From SAR86 cluster bacterium (GTDB lineage Bacteria; Pseudomonadota; Gammaproteobacteria; Magnimaribacterales; TMED112): a DNA stretch of 64,000 nucleotides. The stretch is from assembly GCA_023703535.1 (NCBI GenBank), contig CP097967.1, positions 984,156 through 1,048,155 on the forward strand. Direction: 5' to 3'. The notes under the pieces are model-generated. The model did no database searches. It had not been told where the DNA came from and worked only from the letters and a program-made list of their open reading frames with translations. The translations under genes and the position numbers were made by a program. The number at the start of each line of letters is the position of its first letter. The stretch's first letter is position 1. Shown here in pieces: positions 35,630 to 44,634 of the stretch.

Positions 35630-36462
35630 TGATTAATTATCCTGATATAAATCCAGTAGCAATTTCAATTCCATTTTCAGGGTTCTGGGGCAATTCAATA
35701 GATATCCATTGGTATGCTTTGGCATATGTTGTTGGAGCTTACTTAATTTATTTTCATATGCTTAGCACTAGAGAAAAGTTTGGCATTAACCTAGATAACG
35801 AAAAGGTATCAGATTTAGTTATTACTTACGGCCTTTTTTTTGGTGCTGTTATAGGCGGAAGATTGGGTCATGTGTTGTTCTATGATTTTCATCTTCAATT
35901 GCAAGATCCAATTTATTTTTTAAAAATTTGGGAAGGAGGTATGTCCTTTCATGGTGGTTTAATTGGGGTGATGGTAGCAATCTATTTTTTTGCAAAATCT
36001 AATGGATATAAATTTTTTCAAATATCAGATTGGTTATGTGTTTCAGTCCCAATAGCACTTTTTTTAGGAAGGATAGCTAACTTTATTAATGCTGAGCTTT
36101 ACGGTCGTCCCACTGATATATCTTGGGGAATGATTTTCCCCTCTGATCCTGAACAACTTGTTCGTCATCCTTCTCAGATCTATGAAGCAATATTAGAGGG
36201 ATTTTTATTATTTTTAATTTTAAATTTTTTTATTAAAAGTAAAAAAATTGGAAACTATTCAGCCTTCTTTTTGATTGGCTATGCAGTGGCTAGATTTATC
36301 GCAGAAATATTTAAACAACCAGATTACGTATGGGGAGGAGAATTTTTACTCTTAAGTTTCTTAACACAAGGCCAATTATTATCTATTCCTATGTTAATAT
36401 TAGGACTCATAATTCTTTACAGAAATAATGAATCAATATCTAGATTTACTAAAAAAAGTTAG
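35629..36462 (+). CDS. lgt: Prolipoprotein diacylglyceryl transferase
   Basis: Transfers diacylglycerol to the lipobox cysteine, first step of lipoprotein maturation. 277 residues with seven membrane helices. [22 protein letters not shown] (~78-88), FHGGLIG (the HGGL motif, ~104), [15 protein letters not shown] (the Lgt signature, ~142) and RHPSQIYEA are the family motifs. The window contains several lipoprotein precursors as clients. lgt-thyA order is common in gammaproteobacteria. Confidence 0.96.
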   Translation: MINYPDINPVAISIPFSGFWGNSIDIHWYALAYVVGAYLIYFHMLSTREKFGINLDNEKVSDLVITYGLFFGAVIGGRLGHVLFYDFHLQLQDPIYFLKIWEGGMSFHGGLIGVMVAIYFFAKSNGYKFFQISDWLCVSVPIALFLGRIANFINAELYGRPTDISWGMIFPSDPEQLVRHPSQIYEAILEGFLLFLILNFFIKSKKIGNYSAFFLIGYAVARFIAEIFKQPDYVWGGEFLLLSFLTQGQLLSIPMLILGLIILYRNNESISRFTKKS

Positions 36463-37216
36463 ACAAGAGGGAAAGGAGAAAGGTGACAGAACAGGCACTG
36501 GAACCATCTCAGTTTTTGGATACCAAATGAGATATGATTTATCTCAAAACTTCCCATTACTTACAACCAAAAAAGTTCATTTTAAGTCTATGGCCTATGA
36601 ACTTTTATGGTTTTTAAAGGGTGATACAAATATTAATTTTCTTAAAGATAATGGGGTTTCCATTTGGGATGAATGGGCTGATGATAATGGTGATTTAGGT
36701 CCTGTCTACGGTAAGCAGTGGAGAAAATGGGAAGGTCTGAATGGCGCTCATGATCAAATCAAACAAGTGATAGAACAAATAAAATCTAACCCTAACAGCA
36801 GAAGACATATTGTGAGTGCATGGAATGTAAGTGATATACAGAGCATGGCTTTAGCTCCATGTCATATATTATTTCAATTTTATGTTGTTGAAGGAAAGTT
36901 ATCTTGCCAACTTTATCAGAGAAGTGCTGATATTTTCTTGGGAGTCCCGTTTAATATTGCATCATATGCACTGCTTACACATATGGTTGCTAAAGTATGT
37001 AATCTTGAAGTGGGAGAATTTATTCACACCCTTGGCGATGCTCATTTGTATAAGAATCATCTTGAACAAGCAGATGAACAGCTATCAAGGACCCCTCTTA
37101 CGCCACCACAAATAAAAATTAAATCAAGAAATAATATTGATGATTTTGTTTATGAGGACTTTGAACTTATAAATTATGAGCATCATCCTCATATAGCTGC
37201 AAAAGTTGCAGTATGA
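36428..37216 (+). CDS. thyA: Thymidylate synthase
   Basis: Makes dTMP from dUMP with methylene-tetrahydrofolate. N-terminal [15 protein letters not shown] and GDRTGTGT, the catalytic cysteine in [12 protein letters not shown] (~140), [20 protein letters not shown] and [10 protein letters not shown] are universal motifs. 262 residues. It overlaps the lgt 3' end by 35 bp and folA by 4 bp. Confidence 0.97.
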   Translation: MNQYLDLLKKVRQEGKEKGDRTGTGTISVFGYQMRYDLSQNFPLLTTKKVHFKSMAYELLWFLKGDTNINFLKDNGVSIWDEWADDNGDLGPVYGKQWRKWEGLNGAHDQIKQVIEQIKSNPNSRRHIVSAWNVSDIQSMALAPCHILFQFYVVEGKLSCQLYQRSADIFLGVPFNIASYALLTHMVAKVCNLEVGEFIHTLGDAHLYKNHLEQADEQLSRTPLTPPQIKIKSRNNIDDFVYEDFELINYEHHPHIAAKVAV

Positions 37217-37716
37217 TTATTTCAATTCTCGTTGCTATGAACGAAGAGCTTCTCATAGGGGTCAATAATGATTTGCCATGGAAATTACAAGACGATCTGG
37301 AACACTTTAAAAATTATTCGCTTAATAAACCAATAATTATGGGGAGAAAGACGTTTGAATCAATCGGAAGACCATTGCCAAATAGAAAAAATATCGTTGT
37401 TTCTTCGTCAATGAACGAACAAGACGGCATTAAGATTTTTAACAATCTAAATGATGCTATAGCTTTTTCAAAAAAATATAACGAAGAAAATGATATTGAT
37501 GAGATTATTTTAATTGGGGGTGCTAAAGTCTTTGCTGAAGGCCTTAAGCAAACCACAAAACTTGTTATTAGCTGGGTAGATGCAAACAGCATTAAAGGAG
37601 ATGTTTACTTTCCTGAATTTAATAAACAAGAATGGAGGGAAGTTGATTCAAAAAAATTCTTTAAATCAGAAAAAAATCAGTATGATTTTGAAATAAAAGA
37701 ATATTTAAGAAAGTGA
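37213..37716 (+). CDS. folA: Dihydrofolate reductase
   Basis: Regenerates tetrahydrofolate after the ThyA reaction. [27 protein letters not shown] (5-31) is the Met20-loop region with the catalytic acid, followed by [17 protein letters not shown] (~42-58) and LIGGAKVF (~98). 167 residues. Coupled to thyA through an ATGA-type overlap; its 3' end overlaps the convergent TPR gene by 12 bp. Confidence 0.96.
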   Translation: MIISILVAMNEELLIGVNNDLPWKLQDDLEHFKNYSLNKPIIMGRKTFESIGRPLPNRKNIVVSSSMNEQDGIKIFNNLNDAIAFSKKYNEENDIDEIILIGGAKVFAEGLKQTTKLVISWVDANSIKGDVYFPEFNKQEWREVDSKKFFKSEKNQYDFEIKEYLRK

Positions 37717-39279
37717 TTGTTTTCTTAATTCTAGATTTCTAACTCTTTCTTGTTCCGCATCAGTGTAACGCAGCCAAGCCTTAGCAGATTTCTTTACACT
37801 TTCTTTGTCACTTTCTCTTATTTGCTTAAATATCTCTCTTGCCTCATCAAATCTTTGTAGTTCAAAATATGCTTGGCCTAAAGTAAGCTGTGCAAAATCT
37901 ACGTTTTTAAGATTCCCTTTTTTGATTCCTTTATTAATTGCCTCAACAGCTTTATCAATTCTATTCTGTTGATAATGTAGGTTTCCAATAGCGATAAAAG
38001 CTTCACCATCATCGGTAATTTTCGCTAACTTTTCATAAACTTCAATAGCTGCATCTCGTTCTTTTGCTGCTCTTAGTGCTTGAGCTAAGATAGTTAAATT
38101 TCTTTTGTCTTCCTCTAAAAAAGGCTTATCTTCAGGATCGTTTGCCATATCAGTTCCAGGCCTTACAAAACCAGGTCCATAAACATCTAAACAAACCATC
38201 TCTTCGATAAAATTACCCCTTCTATCTTTCTTAAATTCACCATTTTCATCTAACACCTTTCCAATAGCACAGTCCTGTTCGACTACTACAGTCCCCTCAA
38301 CTGATGTTAGGCCAGTTAAAATTACTTCTGCCCCCCAATATGGATTGTCAGAGCCAATTAACATTTGAGCTAATGATTGAAATTCACCTGGTTTGTTAAG
38401 AAGCTGCTTAGTATATGCAGTTTTAAGCAAATAAACGTAATCCTCTTGTCTATCTAAGTCATTATATAGACCTGCTAAATTGATGAAATATTTCTTCTTA
38501 GGATACAGCTCTAATGCTTCCTCATAAAAAGGCACCTGCTCATATCGAAGTCCAAGATCGGTATGTGTGGCAAATAAAATATTGAACCAATTTTCTCTAA
38601 ATGTAATACCAGTTTCATCAGCAAGACGTTTAGCCTCCATGATTACGTTAAATGACTTTTGAGTGTCCCCTTTTATGTAATATGCCTGAGATAAGAATAC
38701 ATAAGCTTGAGGAGTCGGCTCAGGAGTTGTTTTAAACCATATTTTTAAATATCTAATTCCGCCATCAACGTCTTCTTCAGATAGGGCTAACTGCGCTAAC
38801 GTATAGTAAGCTGCAAGTTTAATTTGTGGAGTTGCATCTTCCTCTTTAACTAATTTTAAATAGTTACTTCTTGCAGCTGACATATTATCGTTATAAGCAA
38901 GATTTAGATAAGCTTGATAATACCAAACCATAGATCTGTCATAACTTTTCATATCAGCTAAACCTTTCTTCAAAACATCAACTTCTTGTTGTGCGATTTT
39001 TACAAATTTCGCAATATCTTTATCAAGTGCTTTAGCTTGCTCTTCTTTTTTCTCTTTTCGTAAAATAGTTTGAGCTTCTTCGTATTGTCCAGCTAAGTCT
39101 AAATTTTCAACTACTTTTGTAACCCTTCTTGCAACAGAAGTTGCTAGAACTTTTGATCTTCTAACTTGCATCTTTCTTTTTTCTTTCTCACTCGCTAATT
39201 CTGGTAAACCATCGACCTCATCAGCATAAAAATCAAAAGAAAATGCAAAAACAATTAATAAAAGTAACCTGCTAAACAT
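37705..39279 (-). CDS. Periplasmic TPR protein of the TonB2-type system
   Basis: 524 residues. Signal peptide (~1-18), then tetratricopeptide-like helical repeats throughout, for example the final series around residues 395-500 (AIEVYEKLAKITDDGEAF, KAVEAINKGIKKG, FDEAREIFKQIRE). Homologues close the TonB2-ExbBD operons of marine gammaproteobacteria, where a TPR protein assists signal or energy transfer to outer-membrane receptors. Its start overlaps the tonB stop by 1 bp. Confidence 0.82.
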   Translation of the reverse strand: MFSRLLLLIVFAFSFDFYADEVDGLPELASEKEKRKMQVRRSKVLATSVARRVTKVVENLDLAGQYEEAQTILRKEKKEEQAKALDKDIAKFVKIAQQEVDVLKKGLADMKSYDRSMVWYYQAYLNLAYNDNMSAARSNYLKLVKEEDATPQIKLAAYYTLAQLALSEEDVDGGIRYLKIWFKTTPEPTPQAYVFLSQAYYIKGDTQKSFNVIMEAKRLADETGITFRENWFNILFATHTDLGLRYEQVPFYEEALELYPKKKYFINLAGLYNDLDRQEDYVYLLKTAYTKQLLNKPGEFQSLAQMLIGSDNPYWGAEVILTGLTSVEGTVVVEQDCAIGKVLDENGEFKKDRRGNFIEEMVCLDVYGPGFVRPGTDMANDPEDKPFLEEDKRNLTILAQALRAAKERDAAIEVYEKLAKITDDGEAFIAIGNLHYQQNRIDKAVEAINKGIKKGNLKNVDFAQLTLGQAYFELQRFDEAREIFKQIRESDKESVKKSAKAWLRYTDAEQERVRNLELRKQSLS

Positions 39280-39947
39280 TAAGCTTCATCCTCCAATTCA
39301 AAAGTAAACTTGTGAGGGACATCATCGACTGCAACTGCTCTGCCATCTCTCACTGTTGGTTTATATTTTAACTTACTTGCTGCTCTCATCGCAGCACTAT
39401 TGAACATTGAACATTCTCTAAAATCACCATCACGATTGTTTGCAGATCGACATTTACCCTCAATTATATATGGGTTTTCTATGGTACCTGATTCTGTAAT
39501 CGTGAAAGCTAAAATAACATATCCTTCTGTTCCTCTTTCTTGTGCTCTTCTAGGATAAACAGGCTGGACCTTAAAAAGAGGAATATATTCACCGTCTCTA
39601 AATAGTGTGCCTGAACCTGAATTGAAATTGATTTGAGGTTTAGTTGAAACAGCAGAAATTGCAAGCGGCTCAACATCCATTTGAGGAGGAGCTATATCAG
39701 GTGGTGCAACTTCCGGGTCCTCTGGTGGCTCCATTAATTCTTCAAGCAAGGTATCTATTTCTCTATCAGGCATAATTACATCAGTAATTTTTCTGCCTTT
39801 AACAATGTCTCCAGCATCACCTGTGTAAATAAGTGCGACCATAAAAAGAAATAAGAAGAATCCAACAAAAGGAGCACCCGCAATGAAAAGGTGTTTTTTT
39901 GTTAGATAAATGCCGTATTTTTCTAATTCTGCAACTAGACTAGCCAT
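39279..39947 (-). CDS. tonB: Energy transducer TonB
   Basis: Couples the proton gradient to outer-membrane TonB-dependent receptors. 222 residues: N-terminal membrane helix (~20-42), a proline-rich middle (PPEDPEVAPPDIAPP) and the TonB C-terminal domain (~128-220), with PVYPRRAQERGTEGYVILAFTI and AASKLKYKPTVRDGRAV. An insertion with two cysteines (KCRSANNRDGDFREC) sits in the C-terminal domain and may form a disulfide, a feature seen in TonB2-type proteins. Confidence 0.93.
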   Translation of the reverse strand: MASLVAELEKYGIYLTKKHLFIAGAPFVGFFLFLFMVALIYTGDAGDIVKGRKITDVIMPDREIDTLLEELMEPPEDPEVAPPDIAPPQMDVEPLAISAVSTKPQINFNSGSGTLFRDGEYIPLFKVQPVYPRRAQERGTEGYVILAFTITESGTIENPYIIEGKCRSANNRDGDFRECSMFNSAAMRAASKLKYKPTVRDGRAVAVDDVPHKFTFELEDEA

Positions 39948-39953
39948 AATTTA

Positions 39954-40364
39954 TTACTTTGGATCAGCAGCTAAAGATATATCATAGACACCCGCATCTC
40001 GAGCTCCATCCATAGCTTTAATAATGGCATCTGCACTAGCTTCTTCATCAGCTTGTATAACAACAGTGCCTTGTGGATTATCTGCCAACAATTTAATTAC
40101 ATTTGCTTTTACTTGCCTCACGTCAATTCTTCTACCGTCCATATATATTTCGTCATTAGAGCCAATAGCTATAAGAATTGCAGCATTCTCTTGTATTTCT
40201 GAAGTGTCTGAATCGGGCCTATTTACTTCAAGACCTGGTTCTTTAATAAAGTTTGCAGTCACGATAAAGAATATAAGCATAATGAAAACAACATCTAACA
40301 TTGGTGTTAAATTAATTTCGCTTTCTTCTTCTCTAGCAGCTGCTGATATTGCGCTTCTTCTCAT
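39954..40364 (-). CDS. exbD: Biopolymer transporter ExbD
   Basis: 136-residue stator partner of the TonB motor: EINLTPMLDVVFIMLIFFIV contains the single membrane helix with the proton-carrying Asp, then a periplasmic domain. Six bp separate it from tonB, and its ATG overlaps nothing but directly follows the exbB stop. Confidence 0.95.
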   Translation of the reverse strand: MRRSAISAAAREEESEINLTPMLDVVFIMLIFFIVTANFIKEPGLEVNRPDSDTSEIQENAAILIAIGSNDEIYMDGRRIDVRQVKANVIKLLADNPQGTVVIQADEEASADAIIKAMDGARDAGVYDISLAADPK

Positions 40365-40907
40365 TTAACTTACTCCTTTCTTAATATTATGAGTTACATA
40401 CTCACCCATTAGCAACTCATTTTCTTCAACCTTATTTTTTAACCATATCATTACTAAAACACCTGACAATGCAGAAACCATTCCAGCCATAGTTGGAAGT
40501 GTTGCTTTTGAGACACCTCCTGCCATTGATCTTGCATCACCACCACCAGTGAATGCCATAATTTGAAAAACCTCAATCATTCCTGTAACAGTTCCCATAA
40601 GACCAAACAAAGGACATAAAGCAATACAAACTTGTATCAACTGCATGTTTTTATTAATGGAAATCTTACCCTCAGAAATTAATCTAGTTTTGATTTGGAA
40701 TTTATGCCAAGGAGATTTGAAATTCATAGCTAGATATTTCTTTTGAATTCCGTTTGCTATCTCATCATGAACAAAAAGAAAATAATAAACTCTCTCAAGA
40801 ATTAAAGCCCACATAAAAGTGACAAGCAAGGCTATGTACCATAGGACCGTGCCACCTGATTCCATAAAATCACGTAGAGCTATATAAACTTCAGAGAGCC
40901 AGTACAT
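40365..40907 (-). CDS. exbB: MotA/TolQ/ExbB proton channel protein (ExbB2-like)
   Basis: About 180 residues with three membrane helices; ALCPLFGLMGTVTGMIEVF (~100-118) and TLPTMAGMVSALSGVL are the channel motifs. The ATG at 40907 is preferred: it lies 1 base after the stop of the larger ExbB-like gene, whereas the next start upstream is a TTG inside that gene. The second of two ExbB-like proteins in the operon. Confidence 0.93.
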   Translation of the reverse strand: MYWLSEVYIALRDFMESGGTVLWYIALLVTFMWALILERVYYFLFVHDEIANGIQKKYLAMNFKSPWHKFQIKTRLISEGKISINKNMQLIQVCIALCPLFGLMGTVTGMIEVFQIMAFTGGGDARSMAGGVSKATLPTMAGMVSALSGVLVMIWLKNKVEENELLMGEYVTHNIKKGVS

Positions 40908-40908
40908 C

Positions 40909-42285
40909 TTACTTTGCTTTTTCTGCAACCATGCCAGTTGCTTGCTCTTCTAATACATCAACAACTGATCTAGCTGATGACTGTAAGAAAGAGTGGGCTA
41001 AAGTTGTAGGGATTGCCACAACTAGTCCTAGTACTGTAGTTACAAGAGCTTGTGAAATACCGCCAGCCATAATCTTTGGATCACCAGTTCCGAACAAGGT
41101 AATTTGTTGGAAGGTAATAATCATACCTGTAACTGTACCTAACAGACCTGCTAATGGAGCAACAACTGAAACAATTTTTACGAAACTAATTCCCTGTTCA
41201 ATTTTTGGTCGTTCCGCCATAATTTGCTCTGCTAATTTAAGCTCCAATCTATCAATAGCATCTTTCATATGCGCTTCTCCAACTTTAAGAACTCTGCCAA
41301 GAGGATTATTACCATATGAGCTTGATCCCATTTGTGCTACAACAGATCTATTTAACATAAAGAGCACATAATATTTATATATAGCAAATGCCATGGTTAT
41401 AGAACCAAGACCAAGGATTATGTAACCAATTAATCCACCCTGTTGGATTCGTTCCCAGAGCGATGGATTCTGAATAAGGTTAGCTAATAATGCTCCACCT
41501 GAAGGACCACTTGGATCAACAGCGAAACTTACATATCCGCCACCAAAACTTGAGTTCGATATTCTTCCTGCTGAACCAGTATATCTACCTGCAGGTTGTC
41601 TGGCTAAAAACTGGTATTGTCCTTTTGTAGGCACATATTCTAAATATCTTTTTCCACATACTGCGTTGTATACCCCTACTCTTACAACTTCACATTCTGA
41701 TTGTGAACCGTCTACATTAATAACATTTGTTTTAAATTTTGATACAGAACCAGTAGCAACCATTTCCTCTGTGATAAGAGACATTACTCTTTCAAGTTCA
41801 GAAATAGTTGGTAATTCTGTTGATTCACCCATTTTTCTTGTTAAGTTATCTAGGAAAACTTCACGCGCTTTACCAAACTCTGCTGCTGTTAAAGAAGACT
41901 CAAAAGTCACCCTTGAGTCTGTACTGATGCTTGTAATATGACCAAATAATTCATTTAAAGAACCTAAAGCTTTTAGATAAACTTCTTCAGCAACTCTTAA
42001 TAACTCCTGATTCTCTTTAAAAATTTTATCTAATCTATCAGCAATTTCCTCTTGCCTAGCTAATTCTGCTAGCTCCTCATTAAGTAATACTTGCTGTCTA
42101 TCTCTATTTGACAAAAATTCACTCTCTCGTTTTTGGTTTTCAGCTTTTTCTTTCGAACGACCTTCTCTAACAACTTCAAGAAGCTTATCCATATTGGTTG
42201 GCTGAACCTCTTCATCACTTTGAGCAATGCTTTGAAGTGAGATTGATGAGAAAATAAGTAATAAAATTATTCTAAAATTTTTCAT
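40909..42285 (-). CDS. Large MotA/TolQ/ExbB-family protein (TtpC-like)
   Basis: 458 residues: signal peptide (~1-21), a long coiled-coil periplasmic part (~30-180) and a C-terminal channel domain with LAGLLGTVTGMIITFQQI and ALVTTVLGLVVAIPTTLA. This layout equals TtpC, the extra ExbB-like component essential for TonB2 systems in Vibrio. It would extend the motor into the periplasm. It overlaps DUF3450 by 1 bp. Confidence 0.9.
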   Translation of the reverse strand: MKNFRIILLLIFSSISLQSIAQSDEEVQPTNMDKLLEVVREGRSKEKAENQKRESEFLSNRDRQQVLLNEELAELARQEEIADRLDKIFKENQELLRVAEEVYLKALGSLNELFGHITSISTDSRVTFESSLTAAEFGKAREVFLDNLTRKMGESTELPTISELERVMSLITEEMVATGSVSKFKTNVINVDGSQSECEVVRVGVYNAVCGKRYLEYVPTKGQYQFLARQPAGRYTGSAGRISNSSFGGGYVSFAVDPSGPSGGALLANLIQNPSLWERIQQGGLIGYIILGLGSITMAFAIYKYYVLFMLNRSVVAQMGSSSYGNNPLGRVLKVGEAHMKDAIDRLELKLAEQIMAERPKIEQGISFVKIVSVVAPLAGLLGTVTGMIITFQQITLFGTGDPKIMAGGISQALVTTVLGLVVAIPTTLAHSFLQSSARSVVDVLEEQATGMVAEKAK

Positions 42286-43034
42286 TACTCACCTCCTTCG
42301 TTTGTAACTTTAACTGGTAAGAAAAGTAAATCTAAAGGTGCTGTTTTATTTGCCATTCTTATTCCATCTCTGACAGGAATTCTGTAACCACTTACCTCTT
42401 CCCACTCTGTACCATTCCATACACCTGTTTCACTCTGATCTTTGAGTTGGTACATAAGAGCTAATCTTCCAATTCTTAGAATGTTTACAACCTTTTCTTC
42501 CCCGTCTAAAACAATACTATCTTCGTATGTTTCAATTGTTCTGCCGTATTCTCTTTCTATGTTGTAGGCTTCAAGCACTTGTCTCACATTCTCTGAGGCT
42601 GTAACTTTTGGATTGTCGAAAGTTGCTAAGACTTGCGCGATTCTTTTATTTCTTTCATCCATTAAAAAAGGTACATCATCGTTTATGAAAACAAGTAAAT
42701 CTTCAAGGGCTGTTTTCATAACTGGTGGCACCTGTCTCTGCATTTTTTCAACTGCTATTGTCTGCTCATCTAGAAGTACAAGTCTCTCTTCTTGAGCTTT
42801 TATTTGTCTTCTTTTTTGGGCATTATAGATTTTTAAACCCTCAACTTGTTTTACTGTTACTTTCCATTCAGCAAGAAGAGAATCTTTCTCTAATTGAAGA
42901 TCATCAATTGTGTCTTGTGACTGTCCTGAGTCAGTGATTGTCTCACTATTTTCATTTAAAATTTGTTCCAGTTCCGCATTATTTGCATGTGCAAATATGG
43001 AAAGCAGAACAAGGATGTAAACGTATAATCTCAT
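42285..43034 (-). CDS. DUF3450 protein, periplasmic, first gene of the TonB2-type operon
   Basis: 249 residues: signal peptide (~1-17), coiled coil (~40-105, with KRRQIKAQEERL), and a conserved C-terminal part with VNILRIGRLALMYQLKDQ and WEEVSGYRIPVRDGIRMA. DUF3450 proteins precede ttpC in Vibrio and Shewanella TonB2-type operons. Its role is not known; contact with the TtpC coiled coil is likely. The promoter should be in the 94 bp between its start and the DUF1295 gene. Confidence 0.88.
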   Translation of the reverse strand: MRLYVYILVLLSIFAHANNAELEQILNENSETITDSGQSQDTIDDLQLEKDSLLAEWKVTVKQVEGLKIYNAQKRRQIKAQEERLVLLDEQTIAVEKMQRQVPPVMKTALEDLLVFINDDVPFLMDERNKRIAQVLATFDNPKVTASENVRQVLEAYNIEREYGRTIETYEDSIVLDGEEKVVNILRIGRLALMYQLKDQSETGVWNGTEWEEVSGYRIPVRDGIRMANKTAPLDLLFLPVKVTNEGGE

Positions 43035-43128
43035 ATTACTTACACTCCGTTAATTTACTTGGCTGTTAATAATAAAAATATAATCGAATAACTTCAACTT
43101 TTATAGCCAACTTATTTAATAAAGTCCT

Positions 43129-44025
43129 TTATTTAGGGATTTTTGGGAAAAAAATAGGCGTATTTCTTTTATACTCCTGATATTTCTCATTATTACCCCA
43201 TTTTTTGTTAGCGCGAGCTTCAAGCATTCTTACGCCACTAACATAATAGATTAGCAAAAATGAGAACAAAGGAGAAATTAAAGAGCCGTACTGATAACCT
43301 GTTAAGACTGGTAAAGCCATAATAGAAATTCCAATCCATAACATTATCTCTCCGACGTAGTTAGGATGTCTTGAAAGGTTCCATAATCCTGTTGTAATAA
43401 ATTTATCTTTATTTTTGGGATCAGATCTAAACTTAGTTTTTTGGTTGTCAGCGACAACTTCCACAGAAAATCCCATTACCCAAATAATTAAACCTAAAGC
43501 TCCAAGCAAACCAAAATCTGCTTTATTAAGAGTAGTGATAGCTACAAGTGCTGTAAGTGACTGAATAAATACCCAAGTTGCAGAAAGCATCCATGTCATA
43601 AATAATTGAGAGAAATTTGGAAGGATTGATCTGAACCTTTTATCCTCTCCATCTTTGAGAACTCTCCAAAATAAAAAACTACCTAATCTAAATGTCCATA
43701 TCATTACACATGCGAATATTAATATTGACCTTAATTCAAGATTTGAGCTTACTGCTAGATATTTAAGATAAAGTACAGCGCTCAGTGTTAAAAGATATGT
43801 AAAGGATCCAGTTAAATCATAAAATTTTTCAGTTTGAAAAATATAAGAAGGGATGTAGAGAACAATATGAACCGCGAATGAAATGAACATTGCAATCATT
43901 ACTAGCGATGTTTGGCCTTGGCCAATTGTATTCTCGTCAACTAGTGAACCGATTAAATAACAAAAAACAAAACATAAAATAGAAAAGAATATATTTCTGA
44001 AATGTCCTAAAAGTGTACTGCCCAT
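43129..44025 (-). CDS. DUF1295 family membrane protein (steroid-5-alpha-reductase-like)
   Basis: 298 residues, about seven membrane helices. LWNLSRHPNYVGEIMLWIG (~220) is the signature shared by DUF1295, steroid 5-alpha reductases and isoprenylcysteine methyltransferases; KYQEYKRNTPIFFPKIPK closes it. Probably a lipid double-bond reductase, but no substrate is known. It is divergent from efp across 42 bp. Confidence 0.85.
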   Translation of the reverse strand: MGSTLLGHFRNIFFSILCFVFCYLIGSLVDENTIGQGQTSLVMIAMFISFAVHIVLYIPSYIFQTEKFYDLTGSFTYLLTLSAVLYLKYLAVSSNLELRSILIFACVMIWTFRLGSFLFWRVLKDGEDKRFRSILPNFSQLFMTWMLSATWVFIQSLTALVAITTLNKADFGLLGALGLIIWVMGFSVEVVADNQKTKFRSDPKNKDKFITTGLWNLSRHPNYVGEIMLWIGISIMALPVLTGYQYGSLISPLFSFLLIYYVSGVRMLEARANKKWGNNEKYQEYKRNTPIFFPKIPK

Positions 44026-44067
44026 AACTGATTACTTCTGCCTTATAATACATAATTATCATAAAGT

Positions 44068-44634
44068 ATGAAATTTACAACGAATCAATTAAAACAAGGT
44101 CTAAAAATTTTAATTGATGGAGAGCCGTGTTCAGTAATATCTCACGAATTTCACAAACCTGGAAAGGGACAAGCAGTTGTAAGAACAAAATTATATAACC
44201 TGAGAACTGAAAAGGTTTGGGAAAGAACATTTAAATCAGGGGAAACAATAGAAAGTGCTGATATTTCTGAAAAAAGTTTTCAATTTTTATATAAAGAAGG
44301 ACAAACCTATATTTTCATGAACTCAGATACTTTTGATCAAATTGAAATTGACTCCACTATTCTAGGATCTGTAAGTGATTGGCTTGATGGCGAAGAAGAA
44401 TGCAAAATTTTATTTTGGAACGACTCAGTTTTAAGAGTTGAGCCTCCAACTTTTGTTTTTAAAGAAATTATTGACACTGAGCCAGGGCTAAAAGGTGATA
44501 CAGTTTCTAACACTTTGAAGCCAGCAAAGATAGTGAGCGGTAAAGAGATTCAAGTTCCAATTTTCATAAATATTGGTGACACTATAAAAATTGATACAAG
44601 AGATGGAAGTTATGTATCACGTAATAATGAATAA
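44068..44634 (+). CDS. efp: Elongation factor P
   Basis: Relieves ribosome stalling at polyproline. 188 residues, three beta-barrel domains. The loop HKPGKGQA (~31-38) contains the lysine that is beta-lysylated in the EpmA/EpmB pathway; modifying-enzyme genes are not in the window. IFINIGDTIKIDTRDGSY is the typical C-terminus. argS begins at the last base of the stop codon (TAATG). Confidence 0.96.
   Translation: MKFTTNQLKQGLKILIDGEPCSVISHEFHKPGKGQAVVRTKLYNLRTEKVWERTFKSGETIESADISEKSFQFLYKEGQTYIFMNSDTFDQIEIDSTILGSVSDWLDGEEECKILFWNDSVLRVEPPTFVFKEIIDTEPGLKGDTVSNTLKPAKIVSGKEIQVPIFINIGDTIKIDTRDGSYVSRNNE

Noticed and set aside
40931-41941. Plus-strand frames of 91 and 146 codons over the TtpC-like gene
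   Set aside because: Antisense shadows of a well-recognised gene; no ribosome site or family match.
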